Notes: generated from the sequence alone by a model not told the origin. A stretch of 64,000 bases of DNA from Onchocerca volvulus (GCA_000499405.2 HG738137.1:6882001-6946000), one strand, 5' to 3'. Shown: positions 1 through 12,194, numbered from the stretch's first letter. Program-made: numbers and translations.

Positions 1-3000
1 TGTTGCGTTCTGAATATTCACATGCCAGCTCTTAAGCTGTCCCGTTTAATTTATTTATTGTTTGTTTTCGGACTATTTGCTCTATGAATAATGAACATCG
101 AATCTGTAATTGGAAAATTTTTTTCCTAATTTAAAATGTTTCTCAGCGTGAAAAATCAGTTGGGACAAGATGAGGAGTTAAATATCTGTACAGAAATAAT
201 AACCGGTGCTGAAACGGATCGCACCGATTCTGCACGCCGTTGGCAAATACCTGTTTTGGATCCATCGTGGATTATCGAATCTGTCATTCAGGTAATAAAT
301 CGAACTTTTATGGCGATTTGTAAATGAAAGATTTTAGATATTCTTTTTTCTCATTCTCGAACAAGTTATCTATAACTTCAATTTTTTTCTTCTAGAATCA
401 AGTGCAACCAGCGCAGCCGTATTTATTCTACGATCAGTCATTCGAGAATTATACGCGGAGTGATCGATTATGGGTACGTGCTATACAACGAAAACCAAGC
501 AGTCATAGAGCAGATATACTAGATAAAATAAGTACGAAAAATGAACTGCCCATTCAAAAAAGTCTAAGCGAAAACGAAAAAAAGGCAAGTCCACAATTTT
601 ATGGAATGAATTTTGTAGTAAACAAATAAGTCCAAAATGATGGGAGTTAGGGAAGGATTGAGGACCGAATGTTTGAAATATTCGGTCAGAATGTGTTTGT
701 TAAAAAGATGGTGATGATATTGATTTGTCTTTTATACAGAAATTTCATTAACCTTTCTTTAAGAATGTCGTAAGATAAGGTTGCAAAGTAGAGAAAAAAA
801 AACTTTTTTTTTTTTTTTTGAGATGGAAATTAAACAGATCTAGTAATCGAAATTATGAGAAATTGTTTTTTTTTTTTTTTTTTTTTAAATGTATTTGATT
901 TTTGGTAAAAAAATGCAATAACGTTTCTTTTCAACAGTGTGCCGAAAAAAATCCGAAAGAACAGACAAATAGCAATTTAGCAGCAGTTTTGGATCTTGCC
1001 GAGGCGTTTGCTTATGTCGATGGAATAAATACACAAAATACATTGAATACTTCACCAATCGGGGGAATTTGGGTGCATACCTCATTTTTCGTAAATTTGA
1101 CCTCAATATAATTAATATAATTTATTTTATTTGATCCATTTGGTATAGGTAAATAATGTAAGAAAGCAAATATAATTGACCATGCTTCAACGAAAAATAA
1201 ATAACCATTAAAAAGTTGTGATTTTTCACTATATGCTGACAATGGCAATGTTTTGGCTGCTTACTATTGTTTAATTACTGTGCAGTAACTTTTGCGAAGT
1301 ATACTTTTAGCTTTTTATGTCTTTAAATTATATATCCTTAGCAATTACAGAATGATACAACTGTAGATCGTATACTTGGCGAAGCAGTGGTTAAAACCGC
1401 TCAAGCAAGTAAGGCTCCTTGGATATCATCGATAAGCGATTATAATCACATACAGGTTACTTTATGGATTAGTCTGTTCACTGTAATGAATGAGTCATTT
1501 CAAAGTACCCTTCGTTTTGATAATAATATTATTTTTTGCCGATTTTTTCCAAAGCCGGTTGAAATTGAGACAAGAGAATAGTAAGTCAAAATCAATGAGC
1601 CTGATGTGTACATAACTTACGATTTTATTTGAATAATATCACAGCCATTGTCCGGAAAATCTGAACTTTTTGAAAAATTTCATACTAATTCAATTTTCTG
1701 TATTAAGTTTTTGTAATTTATAATTTTGTAGACCAGACAGAATAAGAGAAATGCCGAATCAGTCTCACTGTCGGAACCTATGGAAAGTCCTAAAAAAGCT
1801 AGAACAGCCATTTTTGGAAATTATTACGAATCCATTGTCTCAAAAGACGAGAAGAAGTTCGTTAATATGTATTTAAGCATTACTTTTCAAAAAATTCCAC
1901 ATACATTTCAAATGCGAACAACGATGGAAGTTAAGTTTATTTTAAATATGTTTTAAAAATAAGTTTAAATTAAACAGTCATTTTCAGGAGAAAGATAGCT
2001 GAAAAACTAGCTAAACTTGCTACACAAAGAGAAGAATATGTGCGGTCTATAGAGGCTGAAAAGGAAAAACAACGTGTATGTTAATTTCATTTGTTTTGGT
2101 GAGAAATGAAATTAGATAGTAATTATCTCAAAGTTTTTTTAGTTTATTGAGAAATTATAATTTGAATTTTGCTCATTATAAATGGTTGAAAAACTGGTTA
2201 AATTTTTTAAACAAAAAGAAAATTGTACATGATCTATAGAGATTGAAAGGAAAAATAACATGTATGGTGATATCTTTTGTTTTCGTAAAAATGAGATTGT
2301 ATAATAATAACTTAAGAGCCTTTCTAATTTATTAAACAATTATTATTTGAATCCTGCTTATTACATATGTAGGGAATTAATTTTCAACTTTTCGAAAGAT
2401 CAGTGAATTTCGGCATCTTCAGGAGGAAGAGAGGAAAGCAAAGATACAGGTACATGTGAAGTCACCAAAACGAAGTGCTAAAAAAAGATATGTTGAACCG
2501 CCTGAACAGGAATACTATGGATGGAAAGAAAGTAGTCCACGCCCGTACGCGTTTTCCTATTGTTTTTTTTAATATTTTTGTTTAAATCTTGTTTATCAAA
2601 AATCTTTGCCGTCTTTTGAGTTGTATATTAAGGATATAATGTGGGGATTATTTCAAATCATTTCTTTCATATGGTAGTAGACATTGTTGATGGTAGATCG
2701 CCAATAAATCTTAATCTTATTGGAATCCTCATAATTATGATGTGCTTTTTAGCATTGCTACACAGATACTCAACCCTTTCGATACCGATCTAGTAAGTTT
2801 TTTGCGAATTAAAAATTATTTTTGTAAACTTAAATTTTTTTTCAAGTTTTTATTTGTTTTTGTTAAGCTTACTATGTGTGTTTGTATGTATGTTTTCTTT
2901 TTTTTTCAAAACATTTTGCTATAATTTCCCTGTCGATCAAGTGATGCTTAGATAATGATTTAACATTTTAACATTAGAAAACGGTAAAAGTTGAAAAAAG

Positions 3001-5697
3001 TGAAAGTAGCAAAATGAGTTTAATTCCTTATTAAACTTTCTCAGATTCTTTTTCATAGAATGGAAAAATTTGGATTTTTGTTTTTTATTTGTAGGAAGAG
3101 AACAATAAAACGATGCCTGTGTTCGGTGATATGGAAAAACAGAATCAAGGAAAGAAAATGAGGTGATTTAATTGTCGTGAATCATAATTATCTTTTATTG
3201 CTTGTTCACATTGATCAATTGCTACTGAGATCTTAATCAATCAATCAATATTTCAAAAAAAGTTGTAAAACTGAGATGACTTTCGGAATACTTAGAAATC
3301 GAACAAGGAATGAAAAGATTTTTGATCTATAAATTAGACTTAATTTTTATTTTTTATTTTTGAAGTTAGAACAGTGCATCAATTATTTTTGAGTATGCAA
3401 AGGAATCAGTTTGGCGTTCAACTTGTACTGTTTTTAAAAAAAGGAATCTGTCATCAAATTTCACTTCATTGTCTTTGGAATTTTATTTGAATTTGAATTT
3501 AAGCATTGCGAAAGAATGTGAAAACGCTGTTATAATGAAAACATCTGTCATACCTAACAAGACAATATGTTTCACTTCAACTGCGCGGCATGTGGGTCTC
3601 CATGTCATCTTTTTTTTTTTTTTTTTTATTTTTTTCAAAAATGGAGGTTTTATTCTGAATCTAGAATGGAATTTCGATTGAATTTAGGTATAAAAAATTC
3701 GCTTAACTGGATAACAAGATTTCTTAAAAGATTCCAATTCCATTATTTGTCTTTTGCAGGATAGGAATATTTTGGAGACTATGGTTCTGGAATTAGGTGG
3801 AGAAGTATGCAACGAATTCTGTGAAAAGATAACCCATTTAGTTTGTGGTCGTATAGTACGCAATGAAAAATTGCTTTGTTCAATTGCCAAAGGACTCATA
3901 ATTGTTAACGAAGATTATGTCGTCGATTCCTATGCACAATCAAAATGGCTTGAGGTTAGTATTGATCAAATTAGCTCTCTCATTCAACATAAATAATAGT
4001 ATCGATTTTATCTGATATAGAATAATATCAGTTGAATCACTATACTCATCAAAAATTTTAATACGATATATAATCGAAACAATGGAATGTTTATTTTATT
4101 CTGAATGACGAATAGGATAATTAGCATTACAATTACCACTAAGAAAATTGGAATTCCATTTAATCGTCATTGAGTGTGACGCTCTTAAATCATTTGACAA
4201 TGAAATTTATTAAATCTGTTTTTATTGCGATGAATACAAATTAGCATCCGATCTACTATTTGGATTAGAGAATTGCGAAATCAACTGAACTTGATTACTG
4301 GTAGAATATGTAGATCTTGATTATTTAAAATAAAATTGCAATTAATAGAGTTTACGAGGAGGAAACATTTTCCTAACGTAATAGAGTGCCGACTAGTTAT
4401 AAACTTAAAATATTTTAAGATGTCTTGGAAAAAGATGGGAATCCTTGCATATTTTTTATTTGTGTTTTCTAGGTCGATAATTATGAATGGGGAAGTAATC
4501 ATTCATTGGCGAAGCACGGTCTCTCTTCACAACGTTTCATTTCTTTTGCATTGGCGTGCCGTCGATGGCGACTGAAAATCGAAAAGGTTCTTGAAATTTG
4601 TTTCACAAATGCAGGATTGTCCATCCCAACCATTCAATATAGCCATCTTGATAATTATGCACTTGACAAAGTTGTGCACTAGCACCCTAGGAAGGCAGGC
4701 AATGCCAATCATCTATTTTTATGGTCATATTTCAGGTTACAAGTTCTGCTTTCTATTTCAGTTATTTTTATATTTTACCGGAATAAAAATCTTGTAACCT
4801 TCAAAGCAATAAGGAAAAAAAAAATTGATGGAATTATTAAAATAAGTTGATGCAACATTATTTAATTGCAGAATTCGAATCAAAGAGCCTTTCACAATTG
4901 GAAAGTGTTGTTTTACTGTGGTCGTCATCGGTTTACCGATCTTAAACGTATCATTGATTTCGGTGGAGGAGAAGCTTATCTAAGGCAAATGTTATTTTCT
5001 TTATCAGTTGTCCGCAAAAGATTTATTGTGGCCCTTTTGCTCTGATTTCTTTTTTAATTTTTTTTAAAATCTTGGTATTAGAGCATTGATCAGGTAGTTT
5101 AGATTCGATTCAGATTGAACTTTCTCAAAGCTCAACTCCCAACCAGTTTTTCGAAAAATCATGCCTAAATTTCAGGGATGATGTTTGCTCACTGCAAGGA
5201 TTTACAGTTGCGCTTGTTGAAAAATCGCGGTTCTGGAATTCTAAGGTCAGCTCCGATTCACTTTGAACTCTATAGGAAATTTCTTTGAAACAGAATAAGA
5301 GGAAGTTTTCAAAATATGAAGAATTTACTTTGCAAGTATTGACTATCTTAAAAGAACATACATCCGGAGGGATTTAAGATGAATGATTTCAAATCATTAT
5401 CAAAACTTCAATATAATAGAAAGAATGTTATTTTTATTTTTTGCTAAATATTCCAAATATAATGGTGCAAAATATGGCATTTGAAGTTTCTGAAACAACG
5501 GTTCAAATTCTTATCAGTTTTTGAAAATGGCAAGTATGATTGCCTTTCAGGAAGTAGTCGAGCTTATCAAGAATAATATACAGTGCTTCGGTATAGATTA
5601 TCTCGCTACATATTTAACCCTGGAAGAAACATGCGAAGTTAAAAGGCACTTTCATAAAGATTATGTGTTCGAATTAAATCGTTTATCACGATGTTAA
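1..5697 (+). CDS. TopBP1/MUS-101-like BRCT protein, 3' part (5' end outside window)
   Basis: Scaffold protein with phosphopeptide-binding BRCT repeats; the family acts in the nucleus in replication initiation and ATR checkpoint signalling. Exons read: 147-291, 396-584, 938-1072 (or 1090), 1351-1455, 1732-1868, 1988-2075, 2399-2544, 2753-2792, 3095-3162, 3504-3591, 3760-3954, 4473-4586, 4872-4984, 5176-5245, 5551-5697. All join in phase, giving about 590 codons and a TAA at 5695. The first exons encode the end of a BRCT5-like domain (ARRWQIPVLDPSWIIESV). A charged, probably coiled-coil linker follows (EKLAKLATQREEYVRSI). BRCT7 comes next (TICFTS, LELGGEV, ITHLVCG, RNEKLL) and ends in the family hallmark YEWGS. 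BRCT8 (FHNWKVLF to the stop) closes the protein. Introns after 584 and 4984 use GC donors. No BRCT6 is visible. Poly(A) signal candidates lie at 6162 and 6244. Family assignment is firm; some small exon edges are tentative. Confidence 0.85.
1996..2365 (+). repeat. Diverged 187-bp tandem duplication of a TopBP1 exon plus intron
   Basis: Positions about 1996-2180 and 2183-2365 align at a constant offset of 187 bp, with roughly 70-75 percent identity by eye. The first copy carries the live coding exon (GEKL-like reading AEKLAKLATQ) and its donor at 2076. The second copy keeps the block structure, including a gtatgg at the former donor position, but reads VEKLVKFFKQKENCT and then an in-frame TGA. 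It is therefore a decayed pseudo-exon lying in the intron. Confidence 0.75.
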
Positions 5698-6537
5698 GTT
5701 CGTTATAATTAGCTTGAATATTTTCGATACTAGAAATTTCTTGATTGAAGTGTTTTTCGATACTAGAAATTTCTTGATTGAAGTGATCCTTCCAAGATCT
5801 CGATTATTATTGATGTAAATGTGTCACTTAGGTTCCAAACCAAATGTCCATTTTTAATACCTCCAACTTTGAAGTCACTTGTCTTTCACTGTTTGATACC
5901 TGTGTATTTAGTAGAAAACTAATCAATATATCTTATGATGATATAATACTATCATATACTACTTATTTTAGCTGTAATATTTTTTCGTAAAAACAAGTTA
6001 ATTGAGGGACTGATCAGGCAAATACTTTCAGCAATGAAAAATGTACTGCAAGTACAAACAGGAATTGCTATCCCTTTATCCTAGCTATTTTAGCGCTATT
6101 ATCGTACTCTAATTTCTGCATTTGGTTAATGTAATTCATCATGTTCCCAGGCATGGAACGAAATAAATGCTTTTATGTATGTATGTATGTGTGTACATAT
6201 ATGACAAGAATCATCTCAGCCATTAGGATGTTTGAAATGGACTAATAAAGCATGCTTCTATATTTTATACATTTCCCACCACTCAAAAAGAAATGTAAGG
6301 TTTAAAATGACGCATGGAGTATGGAGTAATTGCATTCGAGAATATGATTTGAAACTTTTCGTGGATAAAAATTTTCATGTGAGAAAAATCTATTCGATTT
6401 AAAAGTGGACCAAGTTAACTCAAATCTAATTTGGAATTCCAGTTCCGCGACTTTTTCTCCGAAGAATACTGGTCTTTCAGACAATATTCTTCGGAAAAAA
6501 ATGGATAATTTTTTGTTACCCAAAAATCAATCTAAAA
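5698..6537. other. Convergent intergenic region between TopBP1 and DPH6
   Basis: This holds the 3' UTRs of two genes facing each other. It contains the 33-bp tandem duplication, a short TATG/TG microsatellite near 6174-6200, and AATAAA motifs at 6162 and 6244 suited to the plus-strand gene. I see no gene in it. Confidence 0.7.
5721..5785 (+). repeat. Perfect 32-bp sequence in two tandem copies (period 33)
   Basis: The block starting TTTTCGATACTAG and ending TTGATTGAAGTG occurs at 5721-5752 and again at 5754-5785, separated by one T. It begins 24 bases after the TopBP1 stop codon, so it probably lies in the 3' UTR. The perfect identity suggests a recent slippage duplication. Confidence 0.9.
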
Positions 6538-8400
6538 TCATTTATTTTCAAGATGTAATTTAGAAAGAGAAAGATAGGCTACAGCAGCGAAATCATTTAC
6601 AGAATGCTTCACAATTTTTGTTTCGTCTACAACAATCCGTTTCTGAAAAAAAGGACAATCCACAACGAATGTTTCATATTCACCTCCTTCACCACATATG
6701 TGGACACCATATCGGCTACTAAGATCCAATAGAAGGTCCTTCATCTGAAAACGTACAAGCATAACAATACTATTTATTCAACACATATAAAGATACGTGA
6801 ATTAAGATCATGGTGTTTGAAGTAAAGCTGTTATTGGTTATTTTAGAATTTAAACTAACAAATTTCTAAAGTTCGTTAGTTTAAATTTGTTTTAAAATCT
6901 AAATATGTAGCATAAAGAGACGGAAAACTTCCGAATGATATTATTTAAAACTTATGCCACATTCATTGCGCTACAATTGTTGCAAAATCATACATGATTC
7001 TAAAAAGTGTACCTCGACTAAGGTTTTCCCGAGATGCTTTGTTGATAAACCTAATGCAGCCACTTTAACAATAATTGCTTCAATTCCGGATGAAATGATT
7101 TCTTCGAATAGAAAAGCTTGATCAGCATTCCACAAATAAGTTAATGATTCCAAATTCAACCTCCGGCATACATTTTGAATGCGATTTTTCTGATAATTAC
7201 TTAGAATAGCACCGCTAGAAACAGCTGCAAAATTTCGGTAAGTAAACAACAAAAAAAGAAAAAAAAATGCGAATCAAATGTGACAATCACAAATTTGAAG
7301 TCAGAATAATGATCTCCTAATGGATAAATGAATGAAAAATATTCCTAATGGCTGGAAGTCATCAATAAAGTAGAACTTAACAGCAGACTCACAATTTCTC
7401 AACACATAGCAGTAAGAAATATAATGAGACAATAATATATCATTTTAACAATGACAACATCTAGAAATTTTTGAACACATGAAATGATAATACAAAAAAT
7501 GATGACTGCAAATAATCTTTTAAGACAATCTTCCAAAAAGCGAGATCTTGAGGGCACATTTGAGGGTAATTCTATACGATTACTGAACCAACGGATGTGT
7601 AACCATATTACTGAACAAACAAACAAACAAATACACACACAGTTTTGTAAGGAAACATTGTAAAATACGAGAAAGCTCAACGGATTCTCGGAAAATGTGA
7701 TCTGCCGGTCTTTCTCTCAAGACAAAAGAAGATAATTCTGCAAAATGCGAACTTACCCTCAATATCAGGATGTTTCTGCTTAACGAATGCAAGCAACTCA
7801 TACAGATCCTCCACTTCATCATCAACTGTCTCTTCATAAAGAGCTTCCGTTTTTATCGGTCTTCCTCGTATTTCGCGTCGATAAAGTGGGAGACCACAAG
7901 CTTCACTGTATAGCTGAAGTAGGTACCATGCAACTAAAATAAAAATCATCGCATTCAAACTTTGGCATAATCGGACAATAGTGGAAAGAACTGCGAATTT
8001 AATGACTGAAACCCGCTGAATTATTCCATCCTCGAATAAACTATGATTGATATTAGTTGTAGTTAGTTCGGGATCAGTTTAAATTAAAAGATCATTCCAT
8101 ATTGTCTATGTCGCGTTTCATATACACGTATTTTGGGTGGTCAGGTTACATTTCTTACAGTTTTACACGTCGTCACGTGTAAGACTACATGTGACAATTG
8201 GTTAAAGAGAATGGAAAAGAAGAAGTTACCTGAAGACCGGTGTGAGCGACACATTGATACATATAACTGTCGATCTCTTCGTCATTATTGATCGGTGGAT
8301 GCAAATTAGCAAGACATACAACATCATGCCCATCCTGCATGCACTTCACCATACTATAGCAACTATCCTTGCCACCGGATGTCAACCCAACCACCTTCAT
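6538..8400 (-). CDS. DPH6: Diphthine--ammonia ligase (DPH6/ATPBD4)
   Basis: Cytosolic enzyme that amidates diphthine to diphthamide on elongation factor 2, using ATP and ammonia; this is the last step of diphthamide synthesis. Exons 8230-8400, 7757-7913, 7013-7224 and 6538-6744 join in phase to give 248 residues, close to the animal form of about 267. Residues 1-14 hold the N-type ATP pyrophosphatase loop (MKVVGLTSGGKDSCYS). DSYMYQ, LPLYRREIRGR, DEVEDLYELL, GAILSNYQ, KVAALGL, HLGKTL and the late motif CGEGGEYETFVVDCP follow in family order. The exon 2 acceptor at 7914 was chosen because it restores the family alignment HTGLQ-LYSEA. There is no fused RidA-like C-terminal domain, so this is the short animal form rather than the fungal one. 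It is convergent with TopBP1 and divergent from eIF6. The start is the ATG before the ATP loop. All key motifs are present. Confidence 0.95.
6847..6887. repeat. Inverted repeat in DPH6 intron 3
   Basis: The 13-bp arm AATTTAAACTAAC (6847-6859) is matched by its reverse complement at 6875-6887 across a 15-base loop. It lies between exons ending at 7013 and starting at 6744. No transposon features are seen around it. Confidence 0.6.
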
Positions 8401-9208
8401 CCTCTACTTCGACGACTGACCAAACCAATACAATTCCAACATTTCTCGTCAATCAATTTTAATGACGGTCCGTGAAAAAGTTCTTCTGTCCTATAAGTAG
8501 ACATTTTGGGTTTTCCTGGCAATTATTAAAAGTAGACTGGAGGAGAGGCTATGGGTTTAATTTTTAGTTTGTAGCATTTGTGGAATGTGATACTGATTGC
8601 ATGATTCAGCACGGCTTATATAGCACATTTGCTTTTCTGGTGTTTTTAAATCTTTCTCAAGTTTTCAATTTTACCGACCGCAAAAAATTATATCCCCGAG
8701 CATATTTTATTTGAATTACTTTTCATAGCCTTAAAAGATTAGTCCTTGAAAGATTTAATTTACATTATGGCTTTCTGCTTTGCGACAGCCTTACAGCTGA
8801 GGATTAAAGGGGATGATTAATATGGCGGTGTCATTCTCTTTTAGAAGCCCAAATTTAGCCATATCTAGATGCAATAGTTGTTTCCTTGAAGATGCTTGCC
8901 AGGAATTGGTTATTGATATATCGGGAGATATAGAAAGGTATTGTAATGACCTGAAACTATTCTGTTTGACTGCTGGGAGAGGGGTTATTTAATTTAGTTG
9001 CTTTTAAAGAATGATTCTGGGTTTCGTGCAAATCATATCATTGTGCAAAATCATATAATTGTTTTTGAGTATAAAATCATATTGTGATTTATCATTTCTT
9101 ATTCACTTCACTTATGTCATTTCTATTTGCTATATGCAATTCTGTGGATTTTCAGCATTCTTGCAGATTTTACTTTCGTGTTTTTTCTCAGAATTCATTG
9201 ACGTAATT
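8401..9208. promoter_or_regulatory. Divergent promoter region shared by DPH6 and eIF6
   Basis: About 0.8 kb separates two ATGs pointing away from each other, so both promoters must lie here or overlap. On the eIF6 side, a pyrimidine run ending in tctcag (9186-9191) lies 17 bases before the ATG and looks like a spliced-leader acceptor. A 50-codon ATG frame begins near 8822 but resembles nothing I know. No other gene is visible. Confidence 0.6.
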
Positions 9209-11525
9209 ATGGCTATTCGTTGCCAGTTCGAAGCTAGTAATGAAGTCGGTGTTTTTTGCAAGCTAACTAACAGTTATTGTTTGGTTGGGATTGCTGCATC
9301 TGAAAACTTTTACAGGTTAAATAGTTGTTTGTATTTTGTTAATCGACACTTATTTTCCTCACCTTGTTGCTTTTTGGCTTCATTTGTTTTTTTCACTGCG
9401 AGCAAATTATAGTGAGATAAAGTCATACTAATAAAACAGTCTGACTTCATCTTTTATATGGGTGCCGTCTTCAGAAAATTTTTTAAAATAATGGAACAAA
9501 TAATATTTGCAATTTAAGATTTAAGATGATTTATTAAAGGCGGTGATGTTATGTAGGAATATCAAAAAGAATTCATTTTTTAATCGAAATTTTTCTGTGA
9601 CTTTTCATGCTATAAAGAGAATAAACCAAATTCTACATATTTTCGAGCAAGAACGGAATACTTTTAGTGTGGTGGAAGGTGAGTTGGCTGATATAATCCC
9701 AGTGATTCATTGCTCCATTGCTGGAACTCGAATCGTTGGACGAATAACAGTTGGTAATCGAAAAGGATTATTGGTGCCGAATGATACTACTGATCAAGAA
9801 TTGCAGCATCTCAGAAATAGGTTGGTACTTTCGGAGAATTTATAAAGTTTTATAAAAAATCAATATTTGTAGTTTACCGGACAACGTGAAAGTAAGGAGA
9901 GTAGATGAGAAACTGTCTGCGCTGGGAAATGTTATTGCATGTAATGATTATGTTGCATTGGTGCATCCTGAAATCAGTAAAGAAACGGAAAAGGTACTAC
10001 AATCTTTTTAATTTCTTTTGAATTTCCTAACATTGTTTTTCTAATTTGTTTTCAGCCGATTATTTCTTTTGGTATTGTAATGGTTTTTGCTTTTTTAGAA
10101 ATTTGATATTTTTTAATGTTACGTCTTTTCAATAATCTTTCTCATAATTCAGGCGCTCGAAGAAATTTTACAAGTGGAAGTTTTTAGAATGAGTTTGGGC
10201 AACCATGCTTTAGTAAGTTATTTATCAATTATGTAACAGATTTTTAAGCTCCATAATACACTTTTCAAAGGATTTCTCTTACATCAATTTCTTATTATTT
10301 TAAAATTCATTCACTTAATGTATATAATGTCTCTATTTTATGTATCACTTCCAGGTTGGTTCATATGCTGTTCTTAGTTCCCAAGGAGCTCTTGTTGAAG
10401 CAAAAACTTCTCCCCAAACACAACGCGAATTGGCTGCCTTAGTTCAAGTCCCCGTTGTTGCAGGCACCGTTAATAGGTAATAGTTTTTTGTTTAGGAAGT
10501 ACTTTATTGTCAAGCGGTCGGCTTCATTTATTTTCCCTGAAAATTAATTCTTTACCTTTATGGAATAAATTATCGCTCCTCATTGGCATTCCCAGATCGC
10601 TTAGTTTTAATTTTCTTCTTGTCATGATTTCCAAATATTTCTTCCTTATCTTAAGCAGTTTTTACACTTCTCAGTATTTTGCTGTATGAAGTGATCAATT
10701 AAAAAACATATCAGCAGCAATACCACAGTATGGTAACACAAATTAATGGAATCGTAAAAAAACAGATTCTGGATCCGCAGTTAAGAAAGTCTAGAATTCC
10801 TGCATATTAAGTTGAAGATTCCTTTTGAAACTAATACTTTTTTTTGATGCATTGAAAAAAATTCATTTGATTTACTATCTCCCACTTATAAGACAAATAG
10901 CGTCTAAAAAGACACCGCGTATTCTTTACATAAATTATTTAATTTCCGAAAAAATAGTAGTGTTAATTGTTCCGCAATATGTAGGAAAATTAATTTATAT
11001 ACGGTTTCCTTTGAGCAAAAATCTGAAATCCAGACACAAACTGTTCGATTTTCCTAAAATGTGTTGAATATCAATGGCATGTTTTCGCCATTTTACATTA
11101 ACGCAAAACGTGGCCAGGTCCAGATAGTCCAGAAATTCTTAAATACGCGCCTTATCTACATAATGACACGCGCCTATTTGAATGCAACGTTGTATCAAAA
11201 TTTCAAATTAGCCGCTGAAGAACTTGAAATGTTGCGTAGCAAGTAATAACGAACATTTAAATTTTTATATTTTTAATTTTCATTTTCTTAATTTAATTTT
11301 ATTTCCACAAGTTTAATTGTCAGATAGATATACTGCAATTTTTTATGTAGAGGTTCGGATCTGGTTGCCGCTGGCTTATGCGTTAATGATTGGATCGCTT
11401 TCACCGGTCTCGACACGACAAGTACAGAATTGTCAGTCATCGAATCTTTATTTAAACTTGGTGATCGTGAGGCATCAGCCATAACTGGTGACATGCGTGA
11501 TGCTTTGATTGATAGTACTTTATGA
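9209..11525 (+). CDS. eIF6: Eukaryotic translation initiation factor 6
   Basis: eIF6 binds the nascent 60S subunit, blocks its premature joining to 40S and is needed for 60S maturation in nucleolus and cytoplasm. Exons 9209-9315, 9668-9820, 9873-9993, 10153-10212, 10355-10476 and 11351-11525 join in phase to about 245 residues, the usual length. The pentein-fold family signature is almost unbroken: [87 protein letters not shown] and [10 protein letters not shown] at the C terminus. The ATG follows a likely trans-splice acceptor at 9191. The last intron is long (874 bp) and contains a coding-like stretch described separately. An AATAAA at 11548-11553, only 23 bases past the TGA, is a likely poly(A) signal. 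The gene is convergent with POLA1. Confidence 0.97.
11061..11246 (+). other. Coding-like, frame-shifted stretch inside the last eIF6 intron
   Basis: Within intron 10477-11350 one frame reads [18 protein letters not shown] and on to ECNVV (about 11111-11195), while another reads [12 protein letters not shown] and then TAA at 11246. Each looks like protein but they are in different frames, and no spliced structure joins them to eIF6. A decayed gene fragment or retro-copy is possible. I do not recognise the family. Confidence 0.25.
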
Positions 11526-12194
11526 TAAAAGCTCTATTTCTACGGAAAATAAAAACGTGATTTCTCCCAGGATTATAATTTTCACCAATTCTTCAAATCC
11601 TTTTCACTGATGTATAATAAAACTACCTTCCTGTCTTGTTGATTTGTTTGTATGATTGTGTGTTTCCCCTCGCATTTTTTTTTTTTCGTTATTTCTCATA
11701 ACTAACGTTCTTCTTTCCTTTAAATTTCGCTCATTTCTTAAAATGAATAACAAATAAAAAAAGTGATACACGACTTTTTTGTAATCAAAATTGTTAATAT
11801 CGAAATGTGGGTTTATAAATTTTGCAGATTAATATGGATATTTGGACAAATCTAAGAAAACTTTTGTTCTTTTAAGTTCCACTTCTGTTTTTCAATCAGT
11901 AGTAGCTGTAAAATGGGATGCTATGTTTAGATCCGCATTTCAACACGCTAAAAAAATTCATTTAGCTCTTAGGTTTTATTAAAATAATGACGAGATCCCA
12001 AAAATTGAAACTTCTACAACTTATTTATGAGAAATACAAAGTTATGCAGTACAAATAATTTTTCTTAACAGAAATTTAGATTTTAAAGGAAGTCCGAATT
12101 TATCTTAAATACATAAATCAGTTGGCTGAGACTAATGCATAAGGTTTGAAAATTTTAAACCGAAAAGAACAATAAGTGTATGCTGCACGATTTA
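11526..12194. other. Convergent intergenic region between eIF6 and POLA1
   Basis: This is AT-rich, with AATAAA motifs for eIF6 near its start and poly-T runs near 11680. I see no reading frame, RNA gene or repeat of note. It probably consists of the two 3' UTRs. Confidence 0.65.

Noticed and set aside
3469..3681. 70-codon plus-strand frame taken as a whole gene
   Set aside because: Only 3504-3591 is supported, as a TopBP1 exon with matching phases; the rest is intron including a poly-T run.
8822..8990. ATG frame of about 50 codons in the DPH6-eIF6 intergenic region (MAVSFSFRSP...)
   Set aside because: Short, no recognisable motif and no clear splice partner; it lies in the probable promoter region.
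9059..9208. Upstream extension of the eIF6 reading frame
   Set aside because: The conserved eIF6 N terminus starts exactly at MAIRCQFE (9209), and a trans-splice-like acceptor lies between; the extension has no homology.
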